Assembly (NCBI RefSeq): GCF_000499845.2
Contig: NC_023757.2
Location: 6,730,118 to 6,794,117 of the forward strand
Origin: Phaseolus vulgaris
Lineage: Eukaryota; Streptophyta; Magnoliopsida; Fabales; Fabaceae
Direction: 5' to 3'
Length of the DNA: 64,000 nucleotides
Both the position numbers and the translations under genes were made by a program. Shown here piece after piece: positions 37,893 through 51,591 of the stretch. The notes under the pieces are model-generated. The model searched no databases, was not told the DNA's origin, and saw nothing but the letters and a program-made list of their open reading frames with translations. Every line of letters begins with the position of its first letter. Position 1 is the stretch's first letter.

Positions 37893-38843
37893 TCACGAAC
37901 CATTCTTAACATCCTTACCCGATTCCTCATCAGTTTTGCTTTCCAATTTCCCCTCCTTGCAATCATGAAAATAGATCATGCAAACCACCCATTTCAGGGG
38001 ATTTAGCATGCAGGACAAGGCAACTTGTACAAAAATTGCATTCCCTTGGTCATAGCCTCCAATATGGTAGCACGAAAGCCTCACAAGATGTCCCCAAGCA
38101 AAGAAAATCAGCATCAGAAAGAGCCCCCTCCTGTGACTGCCTCTGCTGAAATACGCTGAAACAGCTAACGCATCAATACCATATATACCCTCCAACACTG
38201 AGATCACAAGACCCATGTTCCACACAGCACTCCCCTCCAAGTACATCCTTAAGACCTTTGCAAATGCCATGCTGCAAATTACCACGAGCAACACGTAAAA
38301 ACTCAAGTCCTTTAAGAAAACATGGTAATTTAGGACTATCCACAGTAATCCAAGCTGATGAGTAGTCATCAAGAAGAGAACATAGATAGAAGTGACAAAT
38401 GAGCCTCTCAATCTTGATAGGTCAAAGGGTGTCTCAAACATCTCCCTCAGAGTCATTTTCTTCTCTTTTGAATGCAGCTTTGAAGCCAAATCTACGGTAA
38501 CAACCGCAGAGACAAACTCTAACACATAGAGAGGCACCATGTAAATGAAACCAACAAAAATCAGCTTCAGGAAATAATCCTTGTTAAATCTTGTGATAAC
38601 AAGATTTTGGTTGTAGTCATACTGAGTGAAGTGACGATATGGTGGGTTGAAAATATTGGAGGTTTCAACCAGGATTTCTTGGAGGTAAATTTCAAAGTAA
38701 AGCGTGATACAAAAGAGAGGAAGAGAAGTGAGAAAGGTGAAGATGATGAAATTGAGGTTTCTTAAATAGATCGTAACAGATTTCCTGAGGATATCAGATA
38801 CTTCAAGCTTCTGCTTCTGCTTAGAGTTGTTTTCACTCTCCAT
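37893..38843 (-). CDS. Plant-specific multi-pass membrane protein, function unknown
   Basis: A single-exon gene of 316 residues. The N-terminus is short, charged and cytosolic-looking (ESENNSKQKQKLEVSDILRKS). It is followed by about six hydrophobic segments at residues 31-52, 91-118, 148-172, 180-196, 238-256 and 268-292, then a hydrophilic Lys/Glu-rich tail. There is no signal peptide beyond the first membrane segment. The layout and phrases such as LEVSDILRKSVTIYLRN and LEGSAVWNMGLVISVLE fit a plant-only family of ~320-residue polytopic proteins often annotated simply as transmembrane protein. No enzymatic motif is visible. The ATG at 38843 is the only one upstream of the hydrophobic core. 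It converges on SPDS and shows no sign of decay. Family recall is moderate and the biochemical role is not known to me. Confidence 0.85.
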   Translation of the reverse strand: MESENNSKQKQKLEVSDILRKSVTIYLRNLNFIIFTFLTSLPLFCITLYFEIYLQEILVETSNIFNPPYRHFTQYDYNQNLVITRFNKDYFLKLIFVGFIYMVPLYVLEFVSAVVTVDLASKLHSKEKKMTLREMFETPFDLSRLRGSFVTSIYVLFLMTTHQLGLLWIVLNYHVFLKDLSFYVLLVVICSMAFAKVLRMYLEGSAVWNMGLVISVLEGIYGIDALAVSAYFSRGSHRRGLFLMLIFFAWGHLVRLSCYHIGGYDQGNAIFVQVALSCMLNPLKWVVCMIYFHDCKEGKLESKTDEESGKDVKNGS

Positions 38844-39299
38844 AACTCTTCACTTCCAAGAGCAGTGGTTTACAAGGTGAAGATTTTGCACACCATAAAA
38901 ACCAATGTTTTTCTTTTTTGTGCTCAATTAGAGAAACACTGTAGGGATAACACTTGACTTATGACTATAGAAGATTGGTGTCACAAACAGTGACTTGGTT
39001 GTATGTTTTTCCACGCTAAGACAAGTTTTTTCCAACTTTGACTTGTTCTATGAATGTTCACATTGGAACTGGATTCTCTTGTCAGAGAAAATACAAGAAC
39101 AATATTTACCCTTAATTCTTTTTTTTTTCTACACATTTAAAGGTTAATAAAATATTAATTTAAAAAAATTTATTGGATTATGGATGTTGGACCTTGTAAT
39201 CATATGACTGGCAATTTCTTTCTGCACCTTCATAAAAGACGTGAAATGACAAATTTGTCATTTTTTTCATTGACCTCTCTTTCCCTTTTTTCTGGATTC

Positions 39300-39435
39300 T
39301 AAAATTCTAAACTCTAGAATTCTAAAAATAAAAGTATTCTAAATTCTAGAGTTAAAAATGTATTTTTTGAATCCCAAAAATACTTCCCAAACTCTAGAAT
39401 TAAAAAAATAAAAATATTTTTTAGAATTCTAGAGT
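39300..39435. repeat. Cluster of CTCTAGAATT palindromic words
   Basis: AACTCTAGAATT and its variants occur about six times in both orientations within 130 bp, able to fold into several hairpins. Confidence 0.6.
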
Positions 39436-41659
39436 TTGAATGGTCTATGGATTATACAATTTGGAAATGGAAAAAAAAAACAAATTATGCACCAAGGGTA
39501 ATTTTGAATTTGAAAGATTTTTGGAGGTGTGGGAAGAAAATACGAAGGTGGAGAAAGATTTTTGGAGGTTGAATACATAATCGATTATCAACTATTTTCA
39601 GTAACACAATCGATTAAGTGTTGTGTGATTTTTCAGTACTAATCAGTTAGGCACGCTACAAAAGTCACTGAATGCTAACTTGAGATTACCAAACTCACTC
39701 TCGTACCACTGTGCTAACTCGCGAACCTCTCCAAGCCCACTCAACCAATGCAAACGTCTCTTTCAATGAAGACTTTGTTTGAATGTATTGTTACTTTCCT
39801 TGAACCACTCTTTTATATACATCCGGAATGAGTACGATATATTAATGACCTATCTACTATGAATGACTGCATTCATTGCATTCAACACATTGATGATCAA
39901 AGAGATTCCATGTACCAAAATCAGGAATCTTTGAAAACCGTGTTGTGCATGGCATGCGTGCTCCTCTTCTCGTTGTGCATGCAATGGCAATGTAATTGTG
40001 TTGCTCGTGTAAGATAAATTTTAGTTTAAAAAAAGAACCAATATTTCAATGTGTCTAATGTGGCTTTCTACTTAACGTTCTCTCTTTTCTCTTCATTGTT
40101 GAGAGGACTAGCAACACCCACCACTTTCTTTGCCCCCGCACCCTCACCCTCAATTGTCCACTGAAACAAACGGAAGTGACACTCTCTTATTTGTCTTCGC
40201 TACAGTGTCACCCCTAGAACAAAACACTATGTTAAAGGTGCACAAGAAAGAGAATGCCTAAATGCTAGCTAATATTCTTGAAATCATTCCAAACTATATG
40301 TATGTACATAATTCATTTAAATCTTGTTTGTTAAAGGGCGGCTCTACGACAATCCGCCAACTTTAATTAATTTATTTTTAAAATTTTGTATTATATATAT
40401 ATATATATTACAAATAACTTCAATCATATAAATATTTTTGAAGTTTTTAATTGATTAATTAATATCTTTAATTGAATAAATTAAAATATTTATTATCTTT
40501 ATATGTTAAATTATTCTATTATAAATAATAATTAAAAATTATTTTATAATTATTAGTAATATATGTTATAATACTCTTATATTAAATAATATAATATACA
40601 AAAAATAATCTTTCAAAATATGTTTTATTTTAATGTTGAATTTTAAAAAAGTGAGAACTAATCTCGTTTCGTCTTTTTGACTTGCCCGTTTAACAGGTTA
40701 GACAAGTCGGATCAAAACGAATTAGGGATTTAAAAATGTTAATCTAATTTCTTAGTCTAAACTTGCTTTACTTTATTTAAAAATGTTTGTTGAAGATCCA
40801 TAAAAATATAATTTATAATAAGTTAAATTAAAATTATTAAAATTATTTTTAGTTTTTATATCCAAAATATAGTTATGAGCAGTTATATATCAAACAAAAT
40901 AAGCACTTACGTGTATAATTTCTATTTAGGTGGTGAACGGTAGATGTTGAATTCACGCACACGTTTGTTGTGACATTAGTATTTGAAGATGTAAAAATAA
41001 AGTTAGACTTCTCAAAATAAATTCTTTGTATTGGAAGAATCCAAAGACTTGGTGAATCAAGTTAAATTATATTAAAAGAATTATACTCTAAATTAAACTA
41101 GATTATATTTTATTGTCGATAAAAAAAAACTAAATTATATTTTATTTTTGGTTTAAATAGACTTAAATTGAATTAATTCATTGATCCACCATCCATCAGT
41201 CTTTTTACAAAATAATAATTATACTATACTATTTTAAATATATATATATATATATATTATAATTAATTTTTATTTTTATGTTAAATTTTTATATTTAAAA
41301 TATAAAAAAATATTAAATAATGTAATTTAAATTTTTAAAATATATATTTAATTTTTACTTTTTATTTACATTTATTTTACTTTTATTTAAATTTATTCTA
41401 TTATTTTTAAAAGTAAACTAAGATAGCTCAAAACTAAACTAAAAAAATTCAATTCATTAAAAAAAAACAAATCTTCATTACCTAATACAAACTTTTTTTT
41501 ATGTAAATTATGGAGCGATGAGATAATTGTAGGGTCAGATTGTGGGGTAAAGATTGAATTTCTAAAGTATGGTTGTCCCACAGTCCATTCCTGAGTTACT
41601 TTGTTCATAGCAATAATTTCTTCCAATAATAAGAAAAAAAAATAAAAAAAAATAAATAA

Positions 41660-41690
<31 letters not shown>

Positions 41691-42053
41691 TTTTAGTAAC
41701 AATGACTTGCTAATCACTAAAGTTATAATTATTCCAAGTAGATGATTAAGGTAATTTGTTCATCTTATTAGTTAAATATAAATTTATCTTTGTATTCTGA
41801 TTGACAATATTCATTTATATTTATTTTATTTATTCACACTTCTCTCAGGTTCATCAAGAATTTTTAATTGAAGATATTTTAAATATATTTTATAAATTAG
41901 TTAAGTCAGAACAAAATCATCAAGAACTTTTAATTTAAGTAAGATATTTTAAACTTTTCACTTCTTTTAAATTTTAGTAGATGAGAAGTTATACAACTTA
42001 CTAATTAAGTTAAAAGATGTAAGCAATTAGAAAATTGCGTTTATATTATAATT

Positions 42054-44560
42054 ACTAGCATAAATACAGGCACAATAGCGTATGTATATCCGTATTTTTT
42101 TTATTATTCAATTTTTAAGATACATAAATAATTTTGGATGAGTTAAAAATGAAAAATAAAAAATAACATGTAAAAAAAATATGAATGAATTAAACAACCT
42201 TTCTTTTTTTCTTTTCTAGTTTGAGTCTTTTTTTTTTTTCAAGTTGTTTTTTCTCTTTTTCCATTGATAGTTTTGAAATCGGAGTGTGATGATGTTCACG
42301 TTAAAGTTAGGATTGACTGACTTGGTGGTAGATACAAAAGAATAATGATTTTGGAGTGAAGAAAGTGATTGAAAATGAAGCTTATTTTATTTGATATGTG
42401 AGATTTGGTGTAAAAACGTGTGAGAGTATGCCTTAAAATAAAGAATTAAAGAAATGAGGGAGTCGGTTTGCATATAAAAACTGTACATTAATATTAAATT
42501 AAAAATAATTTTATTTTCTAAGTAACTAATAATAAAATGAGATATATTAAATAAGGATAGAATTAGAAGAAATTTGTGTACACCAAAAAGCGGTTATAAT
42601 GTGGGGAATCCCTATTTATTAAATATATTAAATAAATAAAATGTAGAAAAGTTAAAATTATAATGGATACATATCTGTTTAATTAATTTTATTAAATTAT
42701 TTATTTAATGTTATTTTATTTTTGGAAAATAAAAATTTAAGATACAAAGGTTGATAAATATAATAGGTATATGATATGAAAGATGATAATATATAATAAA
42801 CAACATAATAGTAATATCATATATGTTAATCATAGATATCATATATCCAAAATAAAATATTATCATTTACGGGTATATTTCAATATAATAATAATACAAT
42901 AATCTGACATATGTATCATTCATACATATATTTATAATCACGTTACCATATATGATATTATTTATAGGGTATAATCTGTGAATATTACATTTACTGTTAT
43001 AATATAATTTAATTATAATATTAATGGATGATAATATCTATACATACATTATATTAATATGTAATGTCATGGTATTAATATGTATTATAAATTTATACTG
43101 TAATATTTTTATTTATTATAAATTTATGTATATTCATATATTTTTTAAATATATTATTATAAATAACAAATTATAACAATAACAACACATTATTATTTAT
43201 AATGAGAATTCGTGTATACTTTAAACTTTTTTTAAAATTATCGGTTTTACAATTGCAATGTATAAAATATTAATACTACTTTCTCTTTTTATAATTAGTA
43301 CCAATGATACCGTATGGTTAATACATAATTAATGTGTTTAATTCATTTATATTTTCATTTATTTTAAATTACCCATTTTACAATTGTAGTGTACAAAATA
43401 TTAATATAAATATTTATTATTTTCTTCTTGATTTTAATGATATCTTGTTTAGTACATAATTAATTAGTTAATATGCATTTGTTGTCAGTAACTTTGATAA
43501 AATGGTGATTCTAAAATTAGTTAATTTAGTGATTATTTTTAATTTTTTTTAAAGTAATTATTTATTAAAAATAAATTATCCTATTAAAAAATTATAATAA
43601 ATAAGTCTTGTTTTTCTAATTAAAAAAAATTGTCGATTTTATAAATACACTGTATAATAAAATATTAATACAAATGTTACCTATGATGAAGTTGTTTACC
43701 CTCGTAGGCTTCCTGAAAAATAACCAAAAAATGAAAAATTAAAATTACATTTCTTATAATTGGTACTAATATTATCTTATGATTAAAACACACATTATTG
43801 TCATGTGTTGTGTTTGTATGATAAGAAATGTGTTGTTTTATAAAGATATGCATGTTATTAATGTGATATATAAAGTTATGATACAATATTAATGTGTTTT
43901 TCCTTTGTTGTTTAATGCTGGTAATCATGTAATGGTTGATGTATGTGTTTGTAGCGGATGTATGATGAAAAGAGAATTATCATTAAAATATTATAATATA
44001 AATTTATAATAATATTTAAAAAAGTCAGATACATATAAGTTTTCATAAAATTAACATTTGTATTTCCATAAGTAAAACAAATAAATATATTAAATGACGT
44101 GGTGACGGCATACTAATTTTTTATTTTATTGGTGTCAAATAAAATTGTAAAATATTATTTAATTTGATTAAAATTAATATTTAATTAAAATTAATCTTTA
44201 TTTGGTGTCTTAAAATTTATTACTGTAAATTTTGTTTTTTTCTTTAGAACATATGTATATAAAATATATGTCATAATTTTGCTTTATATACATCATAATT
44301 TTGCATGACATTTATAAATTTACCATATATAACTCGATATTTCTTGTGTTTCGATTACAATATATCAATAGGTACACTTAGATAATTTATGTATCTTCTC
44401 ATGTATATCCGAATTTATTTAAATAAATTATAAATTTATATTATTAATAAAAATTATAAATAATAACATTATTTATTCAAATTTTAATATTAAATATAAA
44501 TATATATAAATAATATGTTATGCAGATATACATACGCTCTCGCGGATTTTTTTGCTAATA
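42054..44560. mobile_element. Possible non-coding TIR element of about 2.5 kb
   Basis: The left end (42054-42095) and the reverse complement of the right end (44560-44521) share TAGCAWAAA. About 15 bp further in, they also share an exact 14-bp AGCGTATGTATATC (42077-42090 and 44525-44538). The interior is extremely AT-rich with no coding sequence. No target duplication was recognised, and a Helitron-like explanation is also possible because CTAGT occurs at the left edge on the - strand. Confidence 0.35.
43244..43790 (+). repeat. Diverged ~130-bp tandem repeats
   Basis: The phrase TTTTACAATTG-A-TGTA-AAAATATTAATA recurs at about 43244, 43375 and (degraded) 43634. A second shared phrase, TATAATTNGTAC, lies near 43296 and 43757. 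Spacing is close to 130 or 260 bp. Confidence 0.45.
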
Positions 44561-45787
44561 TATATATAAAAGACACATCCACCTAATATTAACATAAAGA
44601 ATAAATTATATTTATATAGTAAAATATTTTATAATTTTTATGAAATAATGTTTTTTTTTGTCGTTTTAAATATTGTGAATGTGTTTTTTAATTAGAAAAT
44701 ATTGAGAAAATAAAAAATATTAATGATAAGAATAAAGTCCCTACATTGATATCAATTTCAAAATTTGACAACATCAATTGAATTAATTATTTTTATTGAC
44801 ATATATGATTATATTAAAATTATCTTGTATTAATTTAATAAACAATAAAGTAATTTACTGCATGTATGTTATCACTTTAATTAGAAAGGAAGCTTGATCA
44901 TTTATTTCTAATTGCATGATATCATTTAACCCAACTACGAGCTATAAATATTTAATGAAAAACATTCTAATATAATCATATCATTATTTCATATATATTG
45001 AGGTCCACCTTGAATTTTATATAAAAAGAATATTATTCACACTTCATCTTCCTTAAGTAACAACAACCAACCTCACTCTGTTAGCCATGTGATACTGACA
45101 TGGGCCCAAAAAAAAGAAGAGAATTCAAATTATTGTTATTATTACTAACGTTATTACATTAAAATAATATAATTTTGAAAAAATAATTAAAATATATATA
45201 ATAATGAAAAGTGATATAATTATTTTTCAGTAGAGTATTTTATTCAATAAGAAAATAATTTTATTTATAAAAAAGATAAATTTGTCTTATTGACACAAAA
45301 ATAATAGTTAAAAAAAGCACCTTGGTACAGGCATTGATATTGTTGGTTTTTTGTTCTAAAAAATCTTTGTTGGATGGTGTTTTTCCAACAAGAATACGGT
45401 GGAGTTTTTCCTGCAGTTATGATCATTGATCAAACGGTTCAAACTTTTTCTAGTTACATTTTTATGTAATTTAATAATAGTAGCAGTTACTTTGAATGAC
45501 CAGGATTTGATTCATGTGGGCACAAGAGAGTGACGAAGCAGAACCCACACTTTGTCTTGTTTTGTTTCCATATATTAATTATTGTATCCATGCCATTCGC
45601 TAAATTGGCTCTTGGGATGTTTCAATACGCAAGTGTTCTCAACTTCACTCTCCTATGGTTTGGGATTTGGCAGTAGGGAAAAAGGGATGAACTTTTATCT
45701 CAAAAACCATGAAAACTTGCTGATTAAATTTCACTCTTTTAGAAGTTGATTCAGTTTGGGAGCTGGGTTTTTATTGTTGGTGGAAGA

Positions 45788-48700
45788 ATGAAGGGGGATA
45801 GGATTGAAGAGAGCAGCAGTACGAGGTTGTTGGGTAGAAGCAGCAGTGGTGGGAGCAGTGAGTCAAGGTGGGTTGATGGCAGTGAAGTGAACTGGGATGA
45901 GGTTCCTGTGTGGTCAAAGCATGCTGACGGCAGAGAAGGGTATGGGTCAATCAGGAGGAGGCTTGCCAAGTTGCCCAAGAGGGTTGACTCATTTGATGTT
46001 GAAGCCATGGAGATTGCTGGAACTCAAGCTGACCACTCCAAGGTTAATCAACCATTTCCTGTTGCACTTTTGCCTGGAATGATGATACTCTAAATGTTCT
46101 AGGTCTTGTTTAAATTCTTAATTTTTATGTGTTATTGAATCTTCATGATTACCAAAGGGAGGGCATAGTTCTCTTTTTTTTACCACTTTTAACAGACACT
46201 TAGCAGCTTTAACTTCCACTTCACCATGTTTTATTTAGCAGTTCGCTTAGAGAGCCAAATTCCTGTTTTTGATCCTTTGTTCTTATGTGAATCAGGTCCT
46301 TTCCCTCTTGCCCACACTTGCTTTGGCATTTAAGACTCTTGGTGTGGTATATGGTGACATGGGAACTAGTCCTCTATATGTTTTTGCTGATGTCTTCAGC
46401 AAGGTTCCAATTGGATCAGATGAGGATGTCTTGGGGGCATTATCATTAGTCATGTATACAATAGCAGTTATTCCATTAGCCAAGTACGTTTTTATAGTCC
46501 TCAAAGCAAATGATAATGGAGAAGGTAAGAGTTTCACTTTTCCCCCAGAATTATATACATTCTTCATGTCTGACTTATTCTAAATCATAAATTAATGGCC
46601 CAACTGTAGGAGGAACGTTTGCACTATACTCGTTGATTTGCAGGTATGCAAATGTGAGTCTACTTCCAAATCGTCAACAAGCTGATGAATATATATCCAG
46701 TTTTAAGCTCAAACTGCCTACTCCAGAACTGGAAAGGGCTTTAAAAATAAAGGATACTCTGGAAAAAAAAACGTTTTTGAAGAACCTTATATTGGTGTTG
46801 GTTCTTGTGGGAGCTTCCATGGTTATTGGAGATGGTATTCTAACCCCAGCAATATCAGGTACATAAGCATGCAACCTTTTGACATGAACTTCTGCTGTTA
46901 GTTTTTTAATTTTATCATATGATCAATGATCCTTACCGTTATGAAGTTTGATCATAAGCATATGCCTCTAGAGCTAAATTTGTCTATATGTTTAGAAGAA
47001 TTTCTTGTGGTGTAACTTTAGTATGACCATGGTGCTTCTTTCATACAGTGATGTCTGCCATAAGTGGTCTGGAGGATCAAATAAATGGATTTGGTACTGG
47101 TAGGTATATTTTCCTTTGTATTTTTAGTTTTTTTTTTCTGGTCAAAGAAAAAAAAATAATTAATACATAATATCAGTGAAGATGAGAAAACTAGTAAAAA
47201 TTGCGATGGTTCAGGAAAACTTCTTTCACATGATAGCTTTAGAGGGATATTCTTTTGGTGGCTGCGTGCCTTCTTTAAAAATATAACTATTACCAAAGTC
47301 TCCACGTATCTCCGGAGAAACAAATTTGTGGCACTTGATAGCAGTTATTTCAGCTACTTACAGTCTAAATAATGTTACAATTTTCTGAAAATTGCAAAGT
47401 ACAAATCCTTTTACAATATTCTGGACTGAATGCAAGATTTCTCAACTTCAAGTAACTAGCTTGGAGTACTTTGATCTAAGCAGGTCAAATATGGTTCTCC
47501 TACAAAAAACCCAGTTAACTTCTTTTCTCTCTTTTTTTCTAAAGATAGTTCAGCTTTTTGCTTCCCTTTAAGATGTTCAATGTGAACAACCACCTACTAG
47601 TATTTAGATTTTTTCAAGAATGTTGGCATTTAGTCATCTTATGGAACTATGGAAACGAACAAACTTGCATTCTGCACAGCAAAACTTAGAGTTGTTGTTC
47701 TCATTTTCAGGTGAAGTGGTTGGTATTTCTATTGTAGTCCTGATAGCATTGTTCAGCATACAACAGTTTGGTACCAGTAAAGTGGGTTTCTTGTTTGCCC
47801 CTATACTTGCCTTATGGTTCTTTTGTCTGGGTTCTATTGGAGTATATAATATACTTAAATATGATATCACTGTTCTGAGAGCATTCAATCCGGCTTATAT
47901 CTATTATTTCTTCAAGAAAAATGGCAAAGCTGCATGGTCATCTCTTGGTGGTTGTGTTCTGTGCATTACAGGTAATATCGTTTTGTATTTCCATAACTTC
48001 ATCCTGTAGGTATTGGAATTGATTGCCATAATTTCGGGCATATTTAATTGTCAACATAGACTTGAATGATCCTATGAACTTGACCTTTACTTCTTCCTGG
48101 ATCTCATTAGAGTGTTTGCAGCAATGACCATAGCATTGTGATTTATGAGCCAGTAGATGAGATCATAGTTGTATGTGGTTCATTTACCCATGCTTGATAG
48201 GATATGTTATTGTAAAATAGCTCTGAGGACAAGCACTTGTGTGCAAGGCGCATGTAGAACTTGGTGCACAGACTCCCCCTCCCTTTCCCAAAATCTTTGT
48301 CTCTAAAACACTTGCACAAAGATGTATCACACAAATGGTTAAAAGACGAAGGATGGATATCATGTTTAATTATAATACTTGGACTAGAAAATTAATACTA
48401 GTTGGTTTCTTTCAAGATAATTTACTCTCAAGTGAGCATTTTTGTTTGTTCTTGCAATTTAAGTCTGGCTTCCAGCAAAAGCAATAGAAGCTATTTACAT
48501 TATCTGGAAAATATCACAAATTTTGATTTTTTGAGTTTTTTTCAGTATTCAAAACCCAATTTTGTTCTTAATGAGAAGTTTACCCCTTAAGGACAAGGTG
48601 ACAAAATTTATAGAACTTGCTTGTGTATTCCTCTGCAGGTGCAGAAGCAATGTTTGCAGATTTGGGTCATTTTTCTGTACCATCAATACAGGTTTGTGAA

Positions 48701-51113
48701 TCCTCAATTGGTTTTCTTTTTTAATAGAAAACCATTAAATTAGTGTTATTAAGTCTCCTATAGTTATTTAAATTTCCTTTCTTAAATCTCTTGTATAGAT
48801 TGCCTTCACTTGTGTGGTATTTCCCTGTCTCCTCCTTGCTTATATGGGCCAAGCTTCTTTTTTGATGAAGAACCCAAGTTTTTATTCAAATGTATTCTAC
48901 AAGTCTGTTCCAGGTGATATTTGTTAAGACAATGACTGCTTATGTGATACATATAAGTCACTGCCCTTAAAACTATAATAAAGATAATTTTGTTATGTAT
49001 AGTAATTGTGATGATACCTGCTGTTTGTGCTTTATGTGAAACAGAGAGTCTGTTCTGGCCAGTGTTTGTGATAGCCACACTTGCTGCTATGATTGCCAGC
49101 CAAGCAATGATATCTGCTACATTTTCGTGCATAAAGCAATCTATGGCTTTGGGATGCTTCCCCAGGCTCAAGATAATTCACACCTCAAAAAAGTTCATGG
49201 GCCAAATTTATATCCCCATAGTAAACTGGTTTCTGATGATCATGTGCATAGTTGTGGTTTCCATATTTCAAAGCACAACTGATATTGCAAATGCATATGG
49301 TTAGTGTCTCTGATCTCAATTTTCTTAGAGTAATATTTTTTTTTTTTTTTTGCTCTGGGGTGACAACTGGTGTACACAGGTAAGCTTTAGAGGTGGTGGA
49401 CACTATGACTCTGAGAAGTATTATGTGTCTTCAATAAACTAAATGGGTTAGAAAAAAAACTTGAAAGCTAAACTTTACAGGATATAAATTTTACTACACG
49501 TGGAAAGTTTTAGGAAAGAATAGAATGAATATTATTGTACACCAGAATTGAAAGGAGAATGTGGTGGATGTAGAAAGGATAGAGGACAAGATTTTATCTT
49601 TAACATTAATAGTTTGTGAGTACTTTTGAAAGATAAGATTGTTGCTGTCGTAGCGTTTCAAAAACTAACTTGCACTTTGATGTTGTTATGAACCAAATAT
49701 TCTTAAGCAGTTAACTGAATATTCAAGGATGATTATATATTATATTTCTACCATGTCCCTTCACACAATACATTTGGGCTTGAAGGGTGAACAATATTTC
49801 TACCTTTTGCTGAAACTAAACATTTTTGTAAGAAAAATGGGGGCAGCAAGGAGCAAACTTTAGATGACTTGGTCATATAGTACAGGTCCAGATGCTTCAC
49901 GAACCAACTATCTTAAAAGTTTAAGTTGTTTGGTGAAGAAGACACACAAAATGGTTTAATATTACATTTCTAAAATATTACATACATCAAATAGGCCTTA
50001 TACTGAAGATCATTTGTAGTGTATCTTTACTAAATGCATTTTAATATCATTGTTGCAGGCATTGCTGAAGTTGGTGTCATGATGGTTAGCACCATCTTGG
50101 TGACCCTAGTAATGGTTTTAATTTGGCAGACTAACTTGCTTTTGACATTGTGTTTCTGTCTTGGATTTGGTTCAGTGGAGTTAATTTACATGTCTTCTGT
50201 CCTATCCAAACTCGTTGAGGGTGGTTGGCTTCCACTTGCCTTTGCTACCTGTTTCCTATCTGTGATGTACACTTGGAACTATGGCAGTGTATTGAAGTAC
50301 CGAAGTGAAGTTAGAGAGAAGGTTTCAGTGGACACAATGCTTGAGCTTGGCTCCAATCTTGGAACAGTAAGAGTGCCCGGAATAGGATTGCTATATAATG
50401 AGCTTGTGCAGGGCATTCCCTCCATTTTCTTGCAGTTCTTGCTGAACCTTCCGGCTCTTCACTCAACTATAGTTTTTGTCTGCATTAAATATGTCCCAGT
50501 CCCTGTGGTTCCTCAAGAGGAAAGATTTCTATTTCGAAGAGTTTGCCCCAAAGATTACCACATATTCCGCTGTGTTGCTAGATATGGTTACAAAGATGTA
50601 AGGAAGGAAGATCACCAAGCATTTGAGCAACTTCTTATTGAGAGTCTTGAGAAATTCTTGAGAAGGGAAGCTCTTGAGACAGCCTTGGAGTTCGAGGGCA
50701 ACTTAACTGATGACGTGGACAGTGTCTCAGCAAATACAAGGGACTCTGATCTTCCTGTTGGTACTGGTGCTGAGGAGCTTAGGATTCCACTGATGCATGA
50801 TCAGAAAATGGAAGAAACAGGAACTTCTGCTGCTCAAGAAGTTGCATCAGCATTGCCATCTAGTTACATGTCATCAGACGAAGACCCTAGTCTTGAATAT
50901 GAGCTTTCAGCCCTTAGAGAAGCAACGGAATCAGGATTCACCTATTTGCTTGGACATGGAGATGTGAGGGCAAAGAAGAACTCTTTTTTCTTTAAGAAAC
51001 TAATGATAAATTATTTCTATGCATTTCTCAGAAATAACTGCCGAGGAGGTACAGCAAACATGAGAGTACCTCACACCAATATCATTCAAGTTGGGATGAC
51101 ATATATGGTTTGA
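45788..51113 (+). CDS. KUP12: KUP/HAK/KT family potassium transporter, KUP12-like, nine exons, intact
   Basis: A proton-coupled potassium uptake protein of plant membranes. KUP12 is a chloroplast/plasma-membrane candidate in Arabidopsis by family knowledge. Exons: 45788-46042, 46296-46524, 46610-46858, 47049-47099, 47711-47971, 48639-48691, 48799-48913, 49045-49299, 50059-51113. All junctions are GT-AG and in phase, giving 840 residues plus TGA. Landmarks are an 85-residue hydrophilic N-terminus with RWVDGSEV and [12 protein letters not shown], the family signature [15 protein letters not shown] (about 101-115), [42 protein letters not shown], and a C-terminal cytosolic tail ending VGMTYMV. 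About 12 membrane helices are expected. I chose the ATG at 45788. An in-frame ATG at 45746 would add 14 residues with no counterpart in the family. The RWVDGSEV and SFDVEAMEI text favours KUP12 over KUP5/7. Confidence 0.96.
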
Positions 51114-51267
51114 CATGGCCATGTTCTTTTCATATTATGCAATGCATCCTCAGTCTGGACCACATTGTTATTGGTATTTTTCTTTCTGTCAACTGTGATT
51201 GTTCAAATTTTCTTAGTGTCTTGAAACTTTGATTTAGTTGTGAAATCATTTGGAAAACATTTTTCAT
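51114..51267 (+). other. Short 3' flank of KUP12
   Basis: Only about 150 bp separate the stop codon from the copia H LTR-like sequence. No clear AATAAA signal is seen in it, so the transcript end may lie in or use the transposon DNA. Confidence 0.4.
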
Positions 51268-51591
51268 GTTGAATTTGGTTGAAAAACAAGAAGAAATTAA
51301 AATTCGAAAAACACATAAAGAAGAAAAAGAAGAAAACAGAGTAACACTGAAAAACATCTTATTGAGTAATGTGATAACATTTATACTCACAAATGAAAGA
51401 GCTCTAACTACCAAAAAACTAGTAACCGTCAAACTAGAAGACACAAGAAAGAAAAACTAAGTATAGACGGTCTACATACTAGATAGTCTACCCTGAACAT
51501 ACACTAAACAGTCTACTCAAGAAACAAACACTCCCTATATTCAACAAGATTCTAGATCATCTATACTCAGTCGTCTAACAAAATTTTGACA
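51268..51591 (-). repeat. Copia H 3' LTR (outer edge uncertain)
   Basis: On the - strand it starts TGTCAAAATTTTG at 51591, directly after the purine tract AACTTGAGGGGAC. The outer edge near TGTTGAATTTGG at 51268 is an estimate. The 104- and 64-residue frames across it are incidental. Confidence 0.5.

Larger units (their letters stand above)
38844..45787. other. Large AT-rich intergenic region upstream of the potassium transporter
   Basis: About 7 kb with no supportable gene. It contains clustered CTCTAGAATT words (39300-39430), (TA)n microsatellites at 40391-40408, 41237-41258 and 41660-41685, and a possible 2.5-kb TIR element at 42054-44560. Diverged ~130-bp repeats start at about 43244. 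The last few hundred bases before 45788 presumably carry the KUP promoter and 5' leader, but no element can be named. Confidence 0.5.

Noticed and set aside
45746..45787. Upstream in-frame ATG for KUP12
   Set aside because: It adds a hydrophobic 14-residue stretch with no counterpart in the family. The ATG at 45788 gives the expected N-terminus.
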